Source: Isotricha intestinalis (Eukaryota; Ciliophora; Litostomatea; Vestibuliferida; Isotrichidae). From it: a stretch of DNA of 20,889 bases. The stretch covers positions 1 to 20,889 of the forward strand of contig JAJJLU010004004.1 in NCBI GenBank assembly GCA_023807065.1. Direction: 5' to 3'. The notes beneath the pieces are model-generated. The model was not told the origin of the DNA. It did not search any database and was given only the letters and a program-made list of their open reading frames with translations. A program made the position numbers and the translations under genes. Below, one piece after another: positions 1 to 11,400 of this stretch (within the stretch, counting starts at the first letter, position 1; each line of letters opens with the position of its first letter).

Positions 1-1116
1 ACTCAAAGATATGAAACAATAGAAGCTGCTAAAATTGCAGGATTAAATGTTATTCAAATTATTAATGAACCAACAGCAGCTGCAATTGCTTATGGATTAG
101 AACAACCTTTACAAAATAAAAAGAATATTTGTGTTTTTGATTTTGGAGGAGGAACTTTTGACGTTACTATTTTAGAAATTAATAATAATAAATTTAATAT
201 TAAAGCTATTGGAGGTGATTCTCATTTAGGTGGAACTGATATAGATAATTTATTAGTTAAACATTGTATTAATGAATTTAAAGAAGAAAATGGATTGGAT
301 ATAACATTAAATAAAAAAGCATTAAGAAGATTAAAAGTAGAATGTGAAAAAGTAAAAATAGCTCTTTCTCAGCTTAATGAAACACTTTTTGACATTGATT
401 CACTTGCAGAACAAGAAGATTTTAATTATACAATATCACAGAATACATTCAATCAAATATGTAAAAATCTTTTTGAAAGATGTATACAAACTTTAAAAGT
501 CACATTAAATAATTCAGGATTAACAAAAAATGAAATTGACGGTGTGATATTAGTAGGAGGATCATCAAGAATTCCAAAAATTCAAGAAATGTTAATTGAT
601 TTTTTTGGTGATAAAAATAAAATATTTAAAACAATAAATGCAGATGAAGCTGTTGCTTATGGAGCATCAATTGAAGCTGCTTATAATAATGAATATCAAA
701 GAAAAGAAATACGATTAAAATATGAAATTAAAGATATTAATCCACATTCTTTAGGAATTGCAAATGGAAATAAAATGTTCTTTATGATTAAAAGAGGTGA
801 TAAAGTTCCTTGTAAAATTACTAAAAGAATTAGGACTTCTAAAGATTATCAAAAATATTTTAAAATTATTATTTATGAAGGAGAAGATAAATTAATTCAA
901 AATAATAAAGAATTAGGTTATTGTTTACTTGATAATCTTAGAAAAGCTAAACAAGGAGAAGTTTTTGCTAATATTAGTTTTATATTAGATAATAAATATT
1001 GTTTAGAAATTGTTGTTGAAGAAGAAAATAGAAATAATAAAAGAATTCTTGAAATAGAAAGGGAAAAAGTACAACAAAATAATTTTGAAGAAGGGAAGAT
1101 TGAAGTAATCGAATGA
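1..1116 (+). CDS. Hsp70-family chaperone, 3' part, divergent and lacking the lid
   Basis: This is an ATP-dependent chaperone of the Hsp70 family, read in one frame from the first base, so its 5' end lies outside the window. It enters the nucleotide-binding domain near the conserved [11 protein letters not shown] block. The phosphate-binding motif DFGGGTFDV and the adenosine-binding motif [14 protein letters not shown] follow. The substrate-binding beta domain is recognisable but diverged ([20 protein letters not shown]). The protein then stops, so the helical lid and the EEVD tail of cytosolic Hsp70s are missing. About 371 residues are present with no frame break and no internal TAA, TAG or TGA. 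All of its roughly 17 Gln are CAA/CAG. The end is TGA, CAA, TAA; if TGA is Trp here, the stop is the TAA at 1120-1122. It is probably a specialised paralogue rather than the main housekeeping Hsp70. Confidence 0.93.
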   Translation, partial: TQRYETIEAAKIAGLNVIQIINEPTAAAIAYGLEQPLQNKKNICVFDFGGGTFDVTILEINNNKFNIKAIGGDSHLGGTDIDNLLVKHCINEFKEENGLDITLNKKALRRLKVECEKVKIALSQLNETLFDIDSLAEQEDFNYTISQNTFNQICKNLFERCIQTLKVTLNNSGLTKNEIDGVILVGGSSRIPKIQEMLIDFFGDKNKIFKTINADEAVAYGASIEAAYNNEYQRKEIRLKYEIKDINPHSLGIANGNKMFFMIKRGDKVPCKITKRIRTSKDYQKYFKIIIYEGEDKLIQNNKELGYCLLDNLRKAKQGEVFANISFILDNKYCLEIVVEEENRNNKRILEIEREKVQQNNFEEGKIEVIE

Positions 1117-1341
1117 CAATAATTCAAATTAAATTGAAATTGAATTGAAATTGATTTAAACAATTTTTCAAAATATAATATGCTCCTTCAAATAATCAAT
1201 ATATAAAAACTAGATATCCATTAAATATAATTTTGTAATTATATTATACTAAAAAAATAATTCATAAAACTAATCTAAAAAAAATAAAAAAATTTTAAAT
1301 ATTAAAGTAAACATACAAATTCAAAATATTGTAAAAAATTA

Positions 1342-1893
1342 AAATATCCATACCATCATTTTACCAGAAATAAAGATTCATAAGATGAAGAATGGAAAAA
1401 AGATTTAAAAGAAGGAAAAGGAACAATGTTTTATAATAATGGAAATATGTATAATGGTGAATTGATTAATGATTTAAAAGAAGGAAATGGAATTATGAAA
1501 TATAATAATGGAGAAAAATATGATAGCTATTGGAAAAATAATTTAAGAGAAGGAGAAGGAAAAATTTGTATTTTGAAGGATATTATCAAGGGATATGGTA
1601 AAATAATGAATTTAATGGAAAGGTTGAAATTTTCTACTATAATAAAAAAATATTTAAAGGAATTTTAAAAAACGAAAAAGAGAAGGAGAACAATAATTAT
1701 TAATGAAAATATGGAAAAAATACAATTAAATTTTAATAATGATGTTATTATTGGAAAAGGGAAATTAACTTTCAATAATGGAAATATTAATAGGAAATTT
1801 TAATAATAAAGATTATAATACAATTGAAGGAATTATAAATTTTAGAATAGGAGATGTTTAAGAAGGAGAATTTGTGTGAAAGAAAGAAAAATA
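1342..1893 (+). CDS. MORN-repeat protein, fragmentary and frame-broken
   Basis: Several consecutive MORN-type repeats are readable, for example LKEGKGTMFYNNGNMYNGE, then LKEGNGIMKYNNGEKYDSYW, then NNLREGEGK. Further degenerate units (EGYYQG, NGKVEIFYYN, IGKGKLTFNNGN, EGEFV) are spread over different frames to about 1890. MORN repeats form beta-hairpin arrays that bind membranes or scaffold the cytoskeleton; that role is inferred from the family. An in-frame TAA at 1381-1383 lies directly before the first clear repeat (DEEWKKD) and could be Gln. Near the end a TAA and a TGA flank EGEFV. Frame changes occur near 1565, 1680 and 1790. No convincing start codon was found, so this may be a decayed gene or a truncated copy. 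Confidence 0.6.
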
Positions 1894-2825
1894 AATTAAA
1901 TTCAAATATTCAATTTAATAATATTTGATAAATTGAAAATTATTATTTTATAAGAGAATAAGAAAGATAATTATATTATAAAAGAAAGTAAATAAAAAAT
2001 CAAAAGGAAATGAATCAAAATAAATGAAAAGTATAATAAATAATAAGTTAAGTGTGTGAAAGTAATAAAAAGGGAGTATATACAATTAAATATAAATAGA
2101 ATTTTGTAAATAAATAAAAAGAGGGTAAATAATAAAATAAGAAAGTAAAATAGAAAGAAAGGAATATACGAATAATCAAAAAAAAATAAATAAAAAATAA
2201 AGGAAGTAAAATAAAAATAGGAAGTAAATAAAAAATAAAGAAGTATAGTCATAATATTATAAATAAATGATTGTGGGTAATATTAATAAATAATTGATTG
2301 TAATTGATTCTTTTTTATTTTGTATTATTGAGAATATTTGATTGTTAGGGAGTGTTGTAAAACAATTAATATAAAGGAAGTATTATTTATATAAATTAGC
2401 CTGTTTATTATTTATTAAAAATAGTGTGTAAATAGTGTGTAAATATAAAATAAATATTGTATGATTCATAATAATTATATTATAAGTGTTAAAATATATT
2501 ATAATATAAAAGGGATTAATTTGTAAAACAAATAAATAAGGAGTAAATTATAATAAATAATTAAAATAGGAAGAATATAAAGAAGTTATTCATCTTTAAT
2601 TCATTTTTTAATAATAATATATGATTAAATAAAATATTCATATTTATTTATATTTTAAAACAAAAAAATAAATAGGTTTTTATTTATGTAGATATTTTTC
2701 CTTTTATTTTGATTGCTTTTTCATAATAAATTTAAAATATATTTATAAATTTGAAAAATTTTATTAGCAAAGGGACTTTTTAATATTTTTATATTATATT
2801 AATAAAAAGAATTTTATAATAATTA
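1894..2825. other. Low-complexity intergenic stretch, no gene recognised
   Basis: There is no supportable gene here. From about 1930 to 2260 the plus strand is markedly purine-rich, with repeated near-copies of GTAAATAAAAAA and AGGAAGTAAA. The T-rich complement therefore gives a spurious hydrophobic ORF (1971-2252, minus) made almost only of Phe, Leu, Ile and Tyr. If TAA were Gln, the plus strand could also be read as Lys/Gln-rich protein, but nothing supports that. The remainder is plain AT-rich sequence. Confidence 0.6.
2420..2444. repeat. Short direct duplication, 11-base unit
   Basis: The unit AATAGTGTGTA occurs twice head to tail (2420-2430 and 2431-2441), followed by the start of a third. 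It lies in gene-free DNA and no function is apparent. Confidence 0.75.
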
Positions 2826-3656
2826 TGAATTAAGATGCTCAAAATATTGATTTTAAAAAGAAACATTTGATTTTTTCCTTTCTCAAACAAATAAAATAAA
2901 ACTAAAGAATATGAGAAGAATGGACATTGTTCACTTAATTAGATCAAATAGTATTGATGAATTAAATGATTTATTAAGAGATATTTCACAAGATAATTGT
3001 GATGAAAATGATTATTTTGATTTTACAAGAGATGAATTAAAATTATTAAAATCTTACTCAATATATGTTATTTTCAGTAAATACTTTAAAAAAAATAATT
3101 AAAAATTAAATGAATTATTAAAAAACAATATGATTATAATAAAATAGCAGAAGATGTAATTAAAGAGCAATTTAAGAAAATAAAAATTAAAGAATATAAT
3201 TTAGGTCAATTAACAGGTGTTTGTATGAATTTAGAATTTTTAATAAAAAAATTAAATTTAAAAGAAAAAGTATTGAAATTAGGTGTTGATCCTAATATTA
3301 AATTATTAGATGAAGAAGAATGAGTGAGATAAAGGAATCGTATGGAAAATCCAATTAGAAAAAATTTAGAAAGGCAAAATAAATTAGAATTATCAAAGTC
3401 AAAATATGAATGAGAATATTTATAGAAATAATAATAACATGAATAGTAATATGATAAATAATTCAACTATAAATTCTAATGTAAATAATATTGGAATGAA
3501 TAATTATAATATGGAAATATAGGAATGAGTAATAATAATATGGGATATTATAATATAGGAGACTCAGGAATGAGTAATAAAAATATGGGAAATTCTGTAA
3601 TGAGTGATTCTAATATGAAGAATAATACTAATAATAATAATGAAAATGAAATATAA
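2826..3656 (+). CDS. Unknown protein with Asn/Met-rich repetitive tail
   Basis: I do not recognise the family. A safe start is ATG at 2911 (MRRMDIVHLIRSN); an earlier ATG at 2826 (MN-TAA-DAQNIDF) could add an N-terminal segment after one frame change. The body is charged and helical-looking (SIDELNDLL, IAEDVIKEQFKK, LKEKVLKLGVDPN). At 3321-3332 the reading DEEE-TGA-VR-TAA-RNRM makes good sense as DEEEWVRQRNRM. Another in-frame TAA (3100-3102) follows FKKNN. The C-terminal part from about 3410 is rich in Asn, Met and Gly, with degenerate repeats around GMSNNNMG and GMSNKNMG. Frame breaks lie near 3140, 3410 and 3510. The reading ends at TAA 3654-3656, about 20 bases from the convergent gene on the other strand. 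Confidence 0.55.
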
Positions 3657-3675
3657 TTTTTCTTTGAAAAAATAA

Positions 3676-4670
3676 TTAACAATATTTAAATGAATGATTT
3701 ATGAAAAAGAATAAATTTATTTCTTTTCATATATTATTTGAAACATTTGAATAACAACAAAAACTGTTTCCAATAGTTTTAGAGCATATACCAATATATA
3801 AAAAATCAGGAGCTTATAAATTTCTTCTTTTTAAAACTCTTTTTTTCTTAGAATCATCAACAACCATTAAAAGAAAATTAATTTAATGTTCTTTGATAAT
3901 ATCTTTCCAAAAAGTATTAATATAATATTTTAATTGAGAAATTCTATCTTTTAAATCTTTTTTATCTTTCATTTCTTCTTCACTTTGAGGCAAAGGAATA
4001 TTTATTTCTGGAAAATATATTGATTCTTCTTTTGGATTTACATTTTTTAAATCTTCAATTACTTCATTAAATGCTTCTATTCCATCTACTAAAGCAACTT
4101 TAAATTTTTTTGATTTAAAAATTAATCTTTTGTGTTTGTCTTTGGTTATATTTGATTTGTTTTCTTCAATTACTAGAATAAAATGTTTTGGATTTTTTCT
4201 TAAATCATTTGTTTTATTGAATATATATTTTGAATATTCATCTTCAGGAAGTAAAGATTCTTTTTTTTTCTTCTTTATTATCTCTATTTAAATCATTTTC
4301 ATATATTTCATTCAAATCATTATTTTGTAATTTATTATTATAATTATCATTATTTGTTTCTTTATTGTTATTATTATTTTTTAAATTATCATCATTTTTC
4401 TTTTGAATTGAAATAAAGCTATTTTGAACAAATTATTATTTTTATTAATGTTATCGTTATTATTTTGAGATTCTTTTAAATTATTATTTTTTATTGTTGG
4501 AGAAGGAATTAAATCATCTTTAGTTGATGTCCTAAAATATTATTGACCATCAAAATTTTGTGTATTACTATTATTATTTGATACTATATTCGATGATTTA
4601 AAATTAATATTTATCAATATTATTTTCTTTTATCTTTTAAACAATGACAACCATAATTAATTTTCCCCAT
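3676..4670 (-). CDS. CAP/SCP-like domain protein with possible N-terminal lipidation
   Basis: The start ATG at 4668-4670 gives MGKINYGCHC. Gly2 followed by Cys8 and Cys10 resembles an N-myristoylation plus palmitoylation signal, suggesting membrane anchoring. An Asn-rich linker follows (about 4270-4590). The C-terminal third reads in one frame from about 4260 to the stop: FNKTNDLRKNPKHF resembles the start of a CAP/SCP domain, and VVDDSKKKRVLKRR then APDFLYIGIC resembles its end (VDDG..RGHR..I..P.F.YIGI in relatives). The central His/Glu region of typical CAP domains is not evident, so the domain is divergent. In-frame TAA codons at 3883-3885, 3814-3816 and 4540-4542, and TGA at 3727-3729, sit inside otherwise continuous protein. 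Frame breaks occur near 4260, 4400 and 4620. The CAP assignment is by motif only. Confidence 0.5.
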
Positions 4671-4810
4671 ATTTTTATGAATTATTTAAATAATTAAAAG
4701 GAGTTTGAAAACAATTTTTAAATTATCTCCATATTTATTTTTAAATATTTTTCAAGGTTTGGGTTTTAGTTAATTAAGAATTTTAAAAAAAGTATAAAAA
4801 TCTTTATCAA

Positions 4811-5351
4811 ATGAATCATGTAGTTCAAGCACATAACATATCTAATCAAAATCGAATGTTATATCCTGGACTTCAACCTCACTGTTATATTCCAAATAAT
4901 AATTTCTGAATATCAAATAAGTTTTAATACTGATGGATGTAAAGTCATTAAAATAATTGCATTAGTTATTTTCATAATTTACTTATTTTATGAATTTGTT
5001 AGTTTTCTTAATTATAATCTTTTATTTAGAAGTATTTTAGCTATAATTGATTAATTGGGAATTATTGAGATTATATTATTATTTATTTATTCTTATAAAA
5101 AAGGAAATAATCATTTAAGAATATTTTCTGTTGCGACTACAATTTTAGTTTGGATTATTGGATTCTTTTTAAGAATAATTAATCTTGGAATTTATGAAGA
5201 AGAATTTGAAGATTTTATATTTTTAATTCATATTAGAGCTTTTTTAATTACTTGTTACATTCCTATTTTTTTTTATAAAATTTTAGCATTAGTTTTAAAA
5301 AACTTTTTTATTTTAACATTCCAATCTATAAAAATTATTAAAATAACTTAA
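4811..5351 (+). CDS. Small multi-pass membrane protein, unknown function
   Basis: The ATG at 4811 opens MNHVVQAHNISNQNRM, a short polar N-terminus. Four hydrophobic segments follow: VIKIIALVIFIIYLFYEF, then RSILAIID plus GIIEIILLFIYSY, then TTILVWIIGFFLRIINL, then FLITCYIPIFFYKILALVL. Short charged loops separate them and it ends at TAA 5349-5351. An in-frame TAA at 5052-5054 lies within the second hydrophobic segment (AIID-TAA-LGIIE); read as Gln it keeps the segment whole. One frame change is needed near 4907, where TGA appears before the reading resumes as EYQISFNTDG. The family is not recognised. It lies upstream of the giant mosaic gene with about 90 bases between, but nothing links them functionally. 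Confidence 0.6.
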
Positions 5352-5443
5352 AATTTAATTTTTTTAAATTTAAAAAAATAATTTAAAAATGTAGAATAAT
5401 TCCAAATAATATCCATAAATAATATAAAAAAATTAATAAAAAA

Positions 5444-8400
5444 ATGTCAAAAAAGAAATTCATTTTTATCAAAAAAAAACTCATTTTCAGCAATAACAGC
5501 TCCAAATGGTTTAAAATGGGTAACATTTACATCATCTAATGAAATAGTAGTCCAAGGAGAATCTTTTACAGATGCAATATCCTATGATTTTAAATACATA
5601 AAATCAGATGGAACTGAAACAATAATATCATCTCACCAATCTATATTCATCAAAAAATGGAGAAAAAATAATAATTTCATATAGATATAATACTTTAGGA
5701 GAATTATCAAAATATTCTATTCAAATTTCTTTTTTTTATGCTTCTGTTCCTTCAATTATAGACACTCCTTCTGTTTTATTAACTGATACAAGTAAAATTA
5801 TCCTTACTTGAAATCCTACAAATGATAATGGAGGAAGTATTATTCTTGATTATTATATTAAAATGAAAGAAAATACTGAAAGCTCTTATTCTGTTGTTTA
5901 TGATGGATCTAATTATTTAACTACTACAACTACTATCTCTTCTTATAATGGAAATAATCTAGAATTTACTAGTTATAATTTTCAAATATTTGCTGTTAAT
6001 ATCATTGTTGCTTTGTTTGATAATTCTTTTACTGAAAATAATAGTAATTCTCCTTCTTTAAGTGTTACTCTACAAAATATTCCTTTTTATTCCAATTATA
6101 AATTATCTGATGATGGTTTATCCTCTTTCACTTGGAGTGATAAAGATAAAAGTGTTTATATTCAATCTTATGATTCTATCATTTACTATCATGAATACTG
6201 GAGGAGGTATTTTTATGTATGATATTAGAGTTTATTATACAATAAATCCTTTAAATCCTTATTCTTTATGCGAAAGATCAACTGATAATTCAGATTCACA
6301 TTATAATACTGATATATTCTCATCTGAATCAGATTATATTAATGGAATTTTTCATAATAATAATGATGGTACTTATTCATCAAAATATAATTTAATTGCA
6401 AATGGTTGGGTTACTTTAAGAATATTTCAATTATTCAGTTGAGGATTAAGAGGAAAATATTATAATAATGTTTGGTTTATAGAACCACCTATTTTAAAAG
6501 AAAATGATATCACAGGAAAAAAAACTGTATATAATATCATTCCAGTTGATGTTCAATATATTATAATAACAAATGATGAAACAGTTTTTCAAATTTTAGA
6601 TTTTTCAGAAAGTTTAATAAATTCTGATACTTCAATTAAAAAAGAAAATAAATATACTTAATCAATTTATAATAGTGGAAATGTTAAATTTACTGTAAAT
6701 TTAGTTCCAGGGAAATATAAATAATATATGTCAAATGGAAATGAAAAAATAAAGAATATTCCAATAGAAATATCAGTATTAATTGGAGAATAATAACAAA
6801 TTTTAATTCTGGAACATATAAAATGTATATATATATAAATAAAAAAGAAATTAAATCAAGTCCTTTTCAAATTGAAGTGACTCCAACAATAATTGATGAC
6901 GAAAAATGTCTTAATGAACCTTTATCTTCAAATATTGTTAATAGTTGAGATAGTATAATAATACAATATCAATGTAGAGATATATATGGGAATAATATTC
7001 AAGATTAATTAAGTAGTTATTCTTCATATAATGCTAAAAGTATTTCTCTAAGTGATAATAGTTATTCTGAAAGTGGAAGCATCAATGATATTAATGGAAA
7101 AAATGGTTGTTATTAAGTTTCTTTTACTCTTATTAAATCTGGAAATTATAATGATTCTGCTTCTATTAATAATATTTTAATTCCTCAAATTGAAATTACC
7201 ATCAATCCTTCTACTGCTGATTATACTCAATCTATTACTAATATTATAAATAGGAAATCAAATTATGTTGTTGGAGAATTTAATCAATTTAATATATTGT
7301 TTCTTATGATATTAATGAAAATTTAGTTGATACACATTCAACTTCTCAATATTAAATTATTCCTTTAGAAACTGATAATTCTAATCATTTTAATAATCGA
7401 GAATATATTGCTCAAAGTTCTGGAAATGGAGTGTTTTATTATAATTTGCAAATTACATATATTGATACATATTTTTTTAATGTAAAATTAGATAGTAATA
7501 ATCTTGTTTATTCACCTTTTTCTAATATTAAATTTAATCCTGATATTTCAAGTGATTATAGCATTATTAGTACTTTTGTTAGAAATGAAATTATTGCAGG
7601 AAGTAATTTTTATAAATAAAGATAATTGATCTATTAATTATTCTTTTACTGGAAAATATAATTATGATTCAACTAATTTTGAAAATTATTTATTTAGTTG
7701 AGTTACTATTGATAAAACTGGTGTATATAGTATATCATTAAATTTAACAAATAATTTTGGTTTAATAGGTTATTATTATCAAAATGTAGATTTTCACAAT
7801 TTATTCAATCAAAAAGATTTAAAATATCATCCAACTTTATATTCAAAATATTGTACAAGAAAAGATGAAAAAATAGATTTTTCATTAGTTTATTATTCAT
7901 TCATGAATAATTATCATAAATTAAAATCAGTTATTTGGGAAGGTTTTTTAAAGCCAGATTGATCAGAAACATATACAATAACTTTTGAAGATCAAAGTAG
8001 AATTATAGTATATATAGATAATAAATTAGCAAATTCTTTTGTGGTACAAAAAATTCAAAAACCAGTACTTTTGATACGAAAATTATTTTAATATTTCTTT
8101 AGATACATCGATATATACAACTATAAAAATATTATATATTAAATATGAAGATGTTTTAATTCCTGTTTTAAGAATGTATTGGGAAAGTGATATTGTGGAA
8201 AAACAAATAATACCAAAATATAATTTATATAGTGTTTTATATAATAATGAAATAACTTTAACTGTTAAAAATGCAGATTCAACACCAAATATATTAACAA
8301 TAATAACAGATGAGAAATGTTCATTAAATGGAGTAAGTACATTTTCTTTTCAAATATACGATTTATATAATAATAATCAAAATTTAAATAAAGATATTAT

Positions 8401-11400
8401 AATAGTATATTTACAAAATGAAATTAATAGTTCAATAAAAATTAATTGTGGAATAAATTATGATTCTTCAAATTATATATATACTACCTCATTTACAATT
8501 ACAACTTCAGGAGAATATAATTTATATATTTCTATTTTAGTTAATGGAGTAAGTGAACATATTTTAAGTTCATTTAAAACTTTTTCTTGTTGTAAATGAA
8601 AGTGCTTCAATCATAATTGATACTTCAAAAACAATTGTTTCTGGGAGTGGATTAAATGATGCAATAGCAGGTGAAGATTCATATATATATTTAGAATTAT
8701 TTGATTTTTTAATCAATAAAATTTCAGCTAATATAAATAATGTTAATATTCAATGTTCAATATCTTCAAACGATGAAACTGTTAGTAATGAAAATATTTA
8801 TTATGATTCTTCAATTGAGAAATATGTTATTAAATATATTGATTATATTACAACAAGGACATTTACTATTACTTTATCAGTAAGTAATCAAGTTTATTGT
8901 TTGAATTTGTAAAACAATATTCCTTCAAATCTTAAATCAATTTATAGAGGTTTATCATCAAGTATTTCTATTAATTTTGATACTTCAAAATTCATTTAAT
9001 ATTATTTTAAAAGATGTTTGGTCGAATTCAGTAATTGATCAAAATTATAATATTTATTCTATTATTGATGGAAATTTTGATAAAGTTAAAGGGGTTGAAA
9101 CTCAAGATTCAAAAGATTTATCTTTATATACTATAACTTATTCATTAAGTGCATTAAATTATACTTATATTGGAAGTGGAATTGGTAAAATTAATTCTTA
9201 TGCTTTAAAAAAGTGGAATTAGACAATTGACTATATGAATTATTATCTAAGTGAGAATTATAATGTGTCTTTTATTACGTAGTTTCTTTATCTTTATCTG
9301 AAGATAGTTTATCACTTGGACTATATGATAAATTGTTCAAAAGTATTCAGTATAATTTCTACTTTAAAGCAACTTATAGTGAAGATTATACTTTTATTTT
9401 AGATAATAATAATAAGATTATTTATTGATGATATTTCGAAATAAATTCTTTTGAATCAGAATTAAAAAATCAATATATTTATACAAAAACTTTAATTGCA
9501 GGAATTTATAATTTTAGATTAAATATATATATTGCAGAAAACATAGTTTCAATATTATTAAGTTATTATAGTCCAAATCAACAAATAACTTCAATTAATT
9601 CAGATAATGGAAATATATTTTATGATTTAATTCCAATTGAAAATAAACAAGTAAATATTTTAACATATTCTTCCCCTTCAAAAATAACTAAATTTTATGA
9701 AAGTTCTTCATCATATAGTCTATTAAGTGTGACTTTTAATTGGGAAGTAGCTTCAAATGATGGTTGTAGTTCAATAATAAATTATAAAATTAAAAAAAAT
9801 GATGATTCATTATCATCATATATTGATTCAGTGACTTTACCAAATAATCAATTTTCATATGAGGATAATAGTAATATTTCACCTGGGAATGAATACAAAT
9901 GTAAAATTATTGCAATAAATAATATTGGAAATGGGAAAGAAAGTAATGAATTATCTTATTATAGTATTACTTTAATTACACAACCATTAAATTTGGAAAT
10001 TTTATTATATGATGAGGAAATTTTTAAAATTTCTTGGGATATTCCTTTAGATACAGGGAAAGGAGATAATATAATTTTAATAACATCATATTATTTAGAA
10101 TATAAAGATAATTCGATTTCAAATTCACAATACACAGAAATTTATTTAGGAACAGATACATCATTTATATATAATATAAAATTATAATTTTTATATAGTC
10201 ATGTATATGATGATTTTAAAATATAATGTTAAACAAAAAGAGGAAATTCAACAGTATATACAAATAAATAATATTTATATTGATCAAAACCTTCAAAGCC
10301 TCAAACATCTCCAATTATAGTTTTATCAAATACAAATAAAGATATTTTCCAGTGACATCTTCAAATGGTTCTCCAATTATAAAATATAATATATATATTA
10401 ATAATGGTTCAACACCAATTGATAATGGATTAAATTTAGAATAAACTTTTTCAACTGTAACAACAGGCAAAAGTTATACTTTTCAATATTCTACAGAAAA
10501 TTGAAAGTAATTTTTAAATTACCTTCGCCTCCAGAAAATTTAAATAAAAATCTTTTGAATTTAAAAAAAGGTTCTGTATCAATTTTATGAGAAACTCAGA
10601 ATGATGATGCAGGGTTACCTATATTAGGATATAATATATATTTAAATAATATTTTATATAGTGTTGTTCAAAGCATTATATTATCATATACTTTTTCAAA
10701 TTATATTTCACCTACAATAAGTAATTCAATTAGTGTAAGTGCTTATAATAATTTAGGTGAAGGAAATAAAATAACAATTGTTAATTTTTATTCTTCTTCA
10801 ATTCCAGATAAAATAACAAGTATAAATATAATAAGTGTCTCAAGTAATACAATATCAATTAAATGGAATATTCCAAATGATAATGGAGGAAGCACAATAA
10901 ATTTATGTGATTTAAAAATAAATGATGGATGTGAATTTGGACAAAATTACCAAAATATAATAAATGAAATAAGTACATCATATACTTTTTCTTCATTAAC
11001 AATTTCTACTTATTATTCAAATAAGAGTAAAAAATTCAAATGTAGAAGGAGAATGAGTAATTAAGTTAGTAATTTAACTGCAGATTCTCCTATAGTGTTC
11101 ATAGTAATTTTATTATTGATAAAGATAAAAGTAATACAAGTCAAATTTTCCTTTCTTGGGAAATTCCTTCAAATAATAGAGAATGTGATATTTATGGTTA
11201 TAAAATATATTTATTTGATGAAACTTTATTATATAATGGTTCATATCCTTATTATATTTTTAATTATGCTAAAAATATTGTTGGTTCTACTTATTATACT
11301 TTTAATATTTATTCTTATAATTGTCAATATGATATTTCAACTGGAGTTTCTGCCTCAGGTTATAGTACAAAGGTCCCTAATAAAATGAAACCTTTGGTCA

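Noticed and set aside
1971..2252. Hydrophobic 93-residue minus-strand ORF resembling a membrane protein
   Set aside because: It is the complement of a purine-rich low-complexity stretch and consists almost only of Phe, Leu, Ile, Tyr and Ser codons, with no conserved pattern.
9426..9431. Tandem TGA TGA as two consecutive Trp
   Set aside because: The neighbouring frame reads RLFIDD, a normal PA14 element, so a frame break is the better explanation and these codons are not evidence for recoding.
11095..11388. Hydrophobic plus-strand ORF of 97 residues
   Set aside because: It is an off-frame reading of the FN3 array; the correct frame here gives FLSWEIPSNNRECDIYGYKI.
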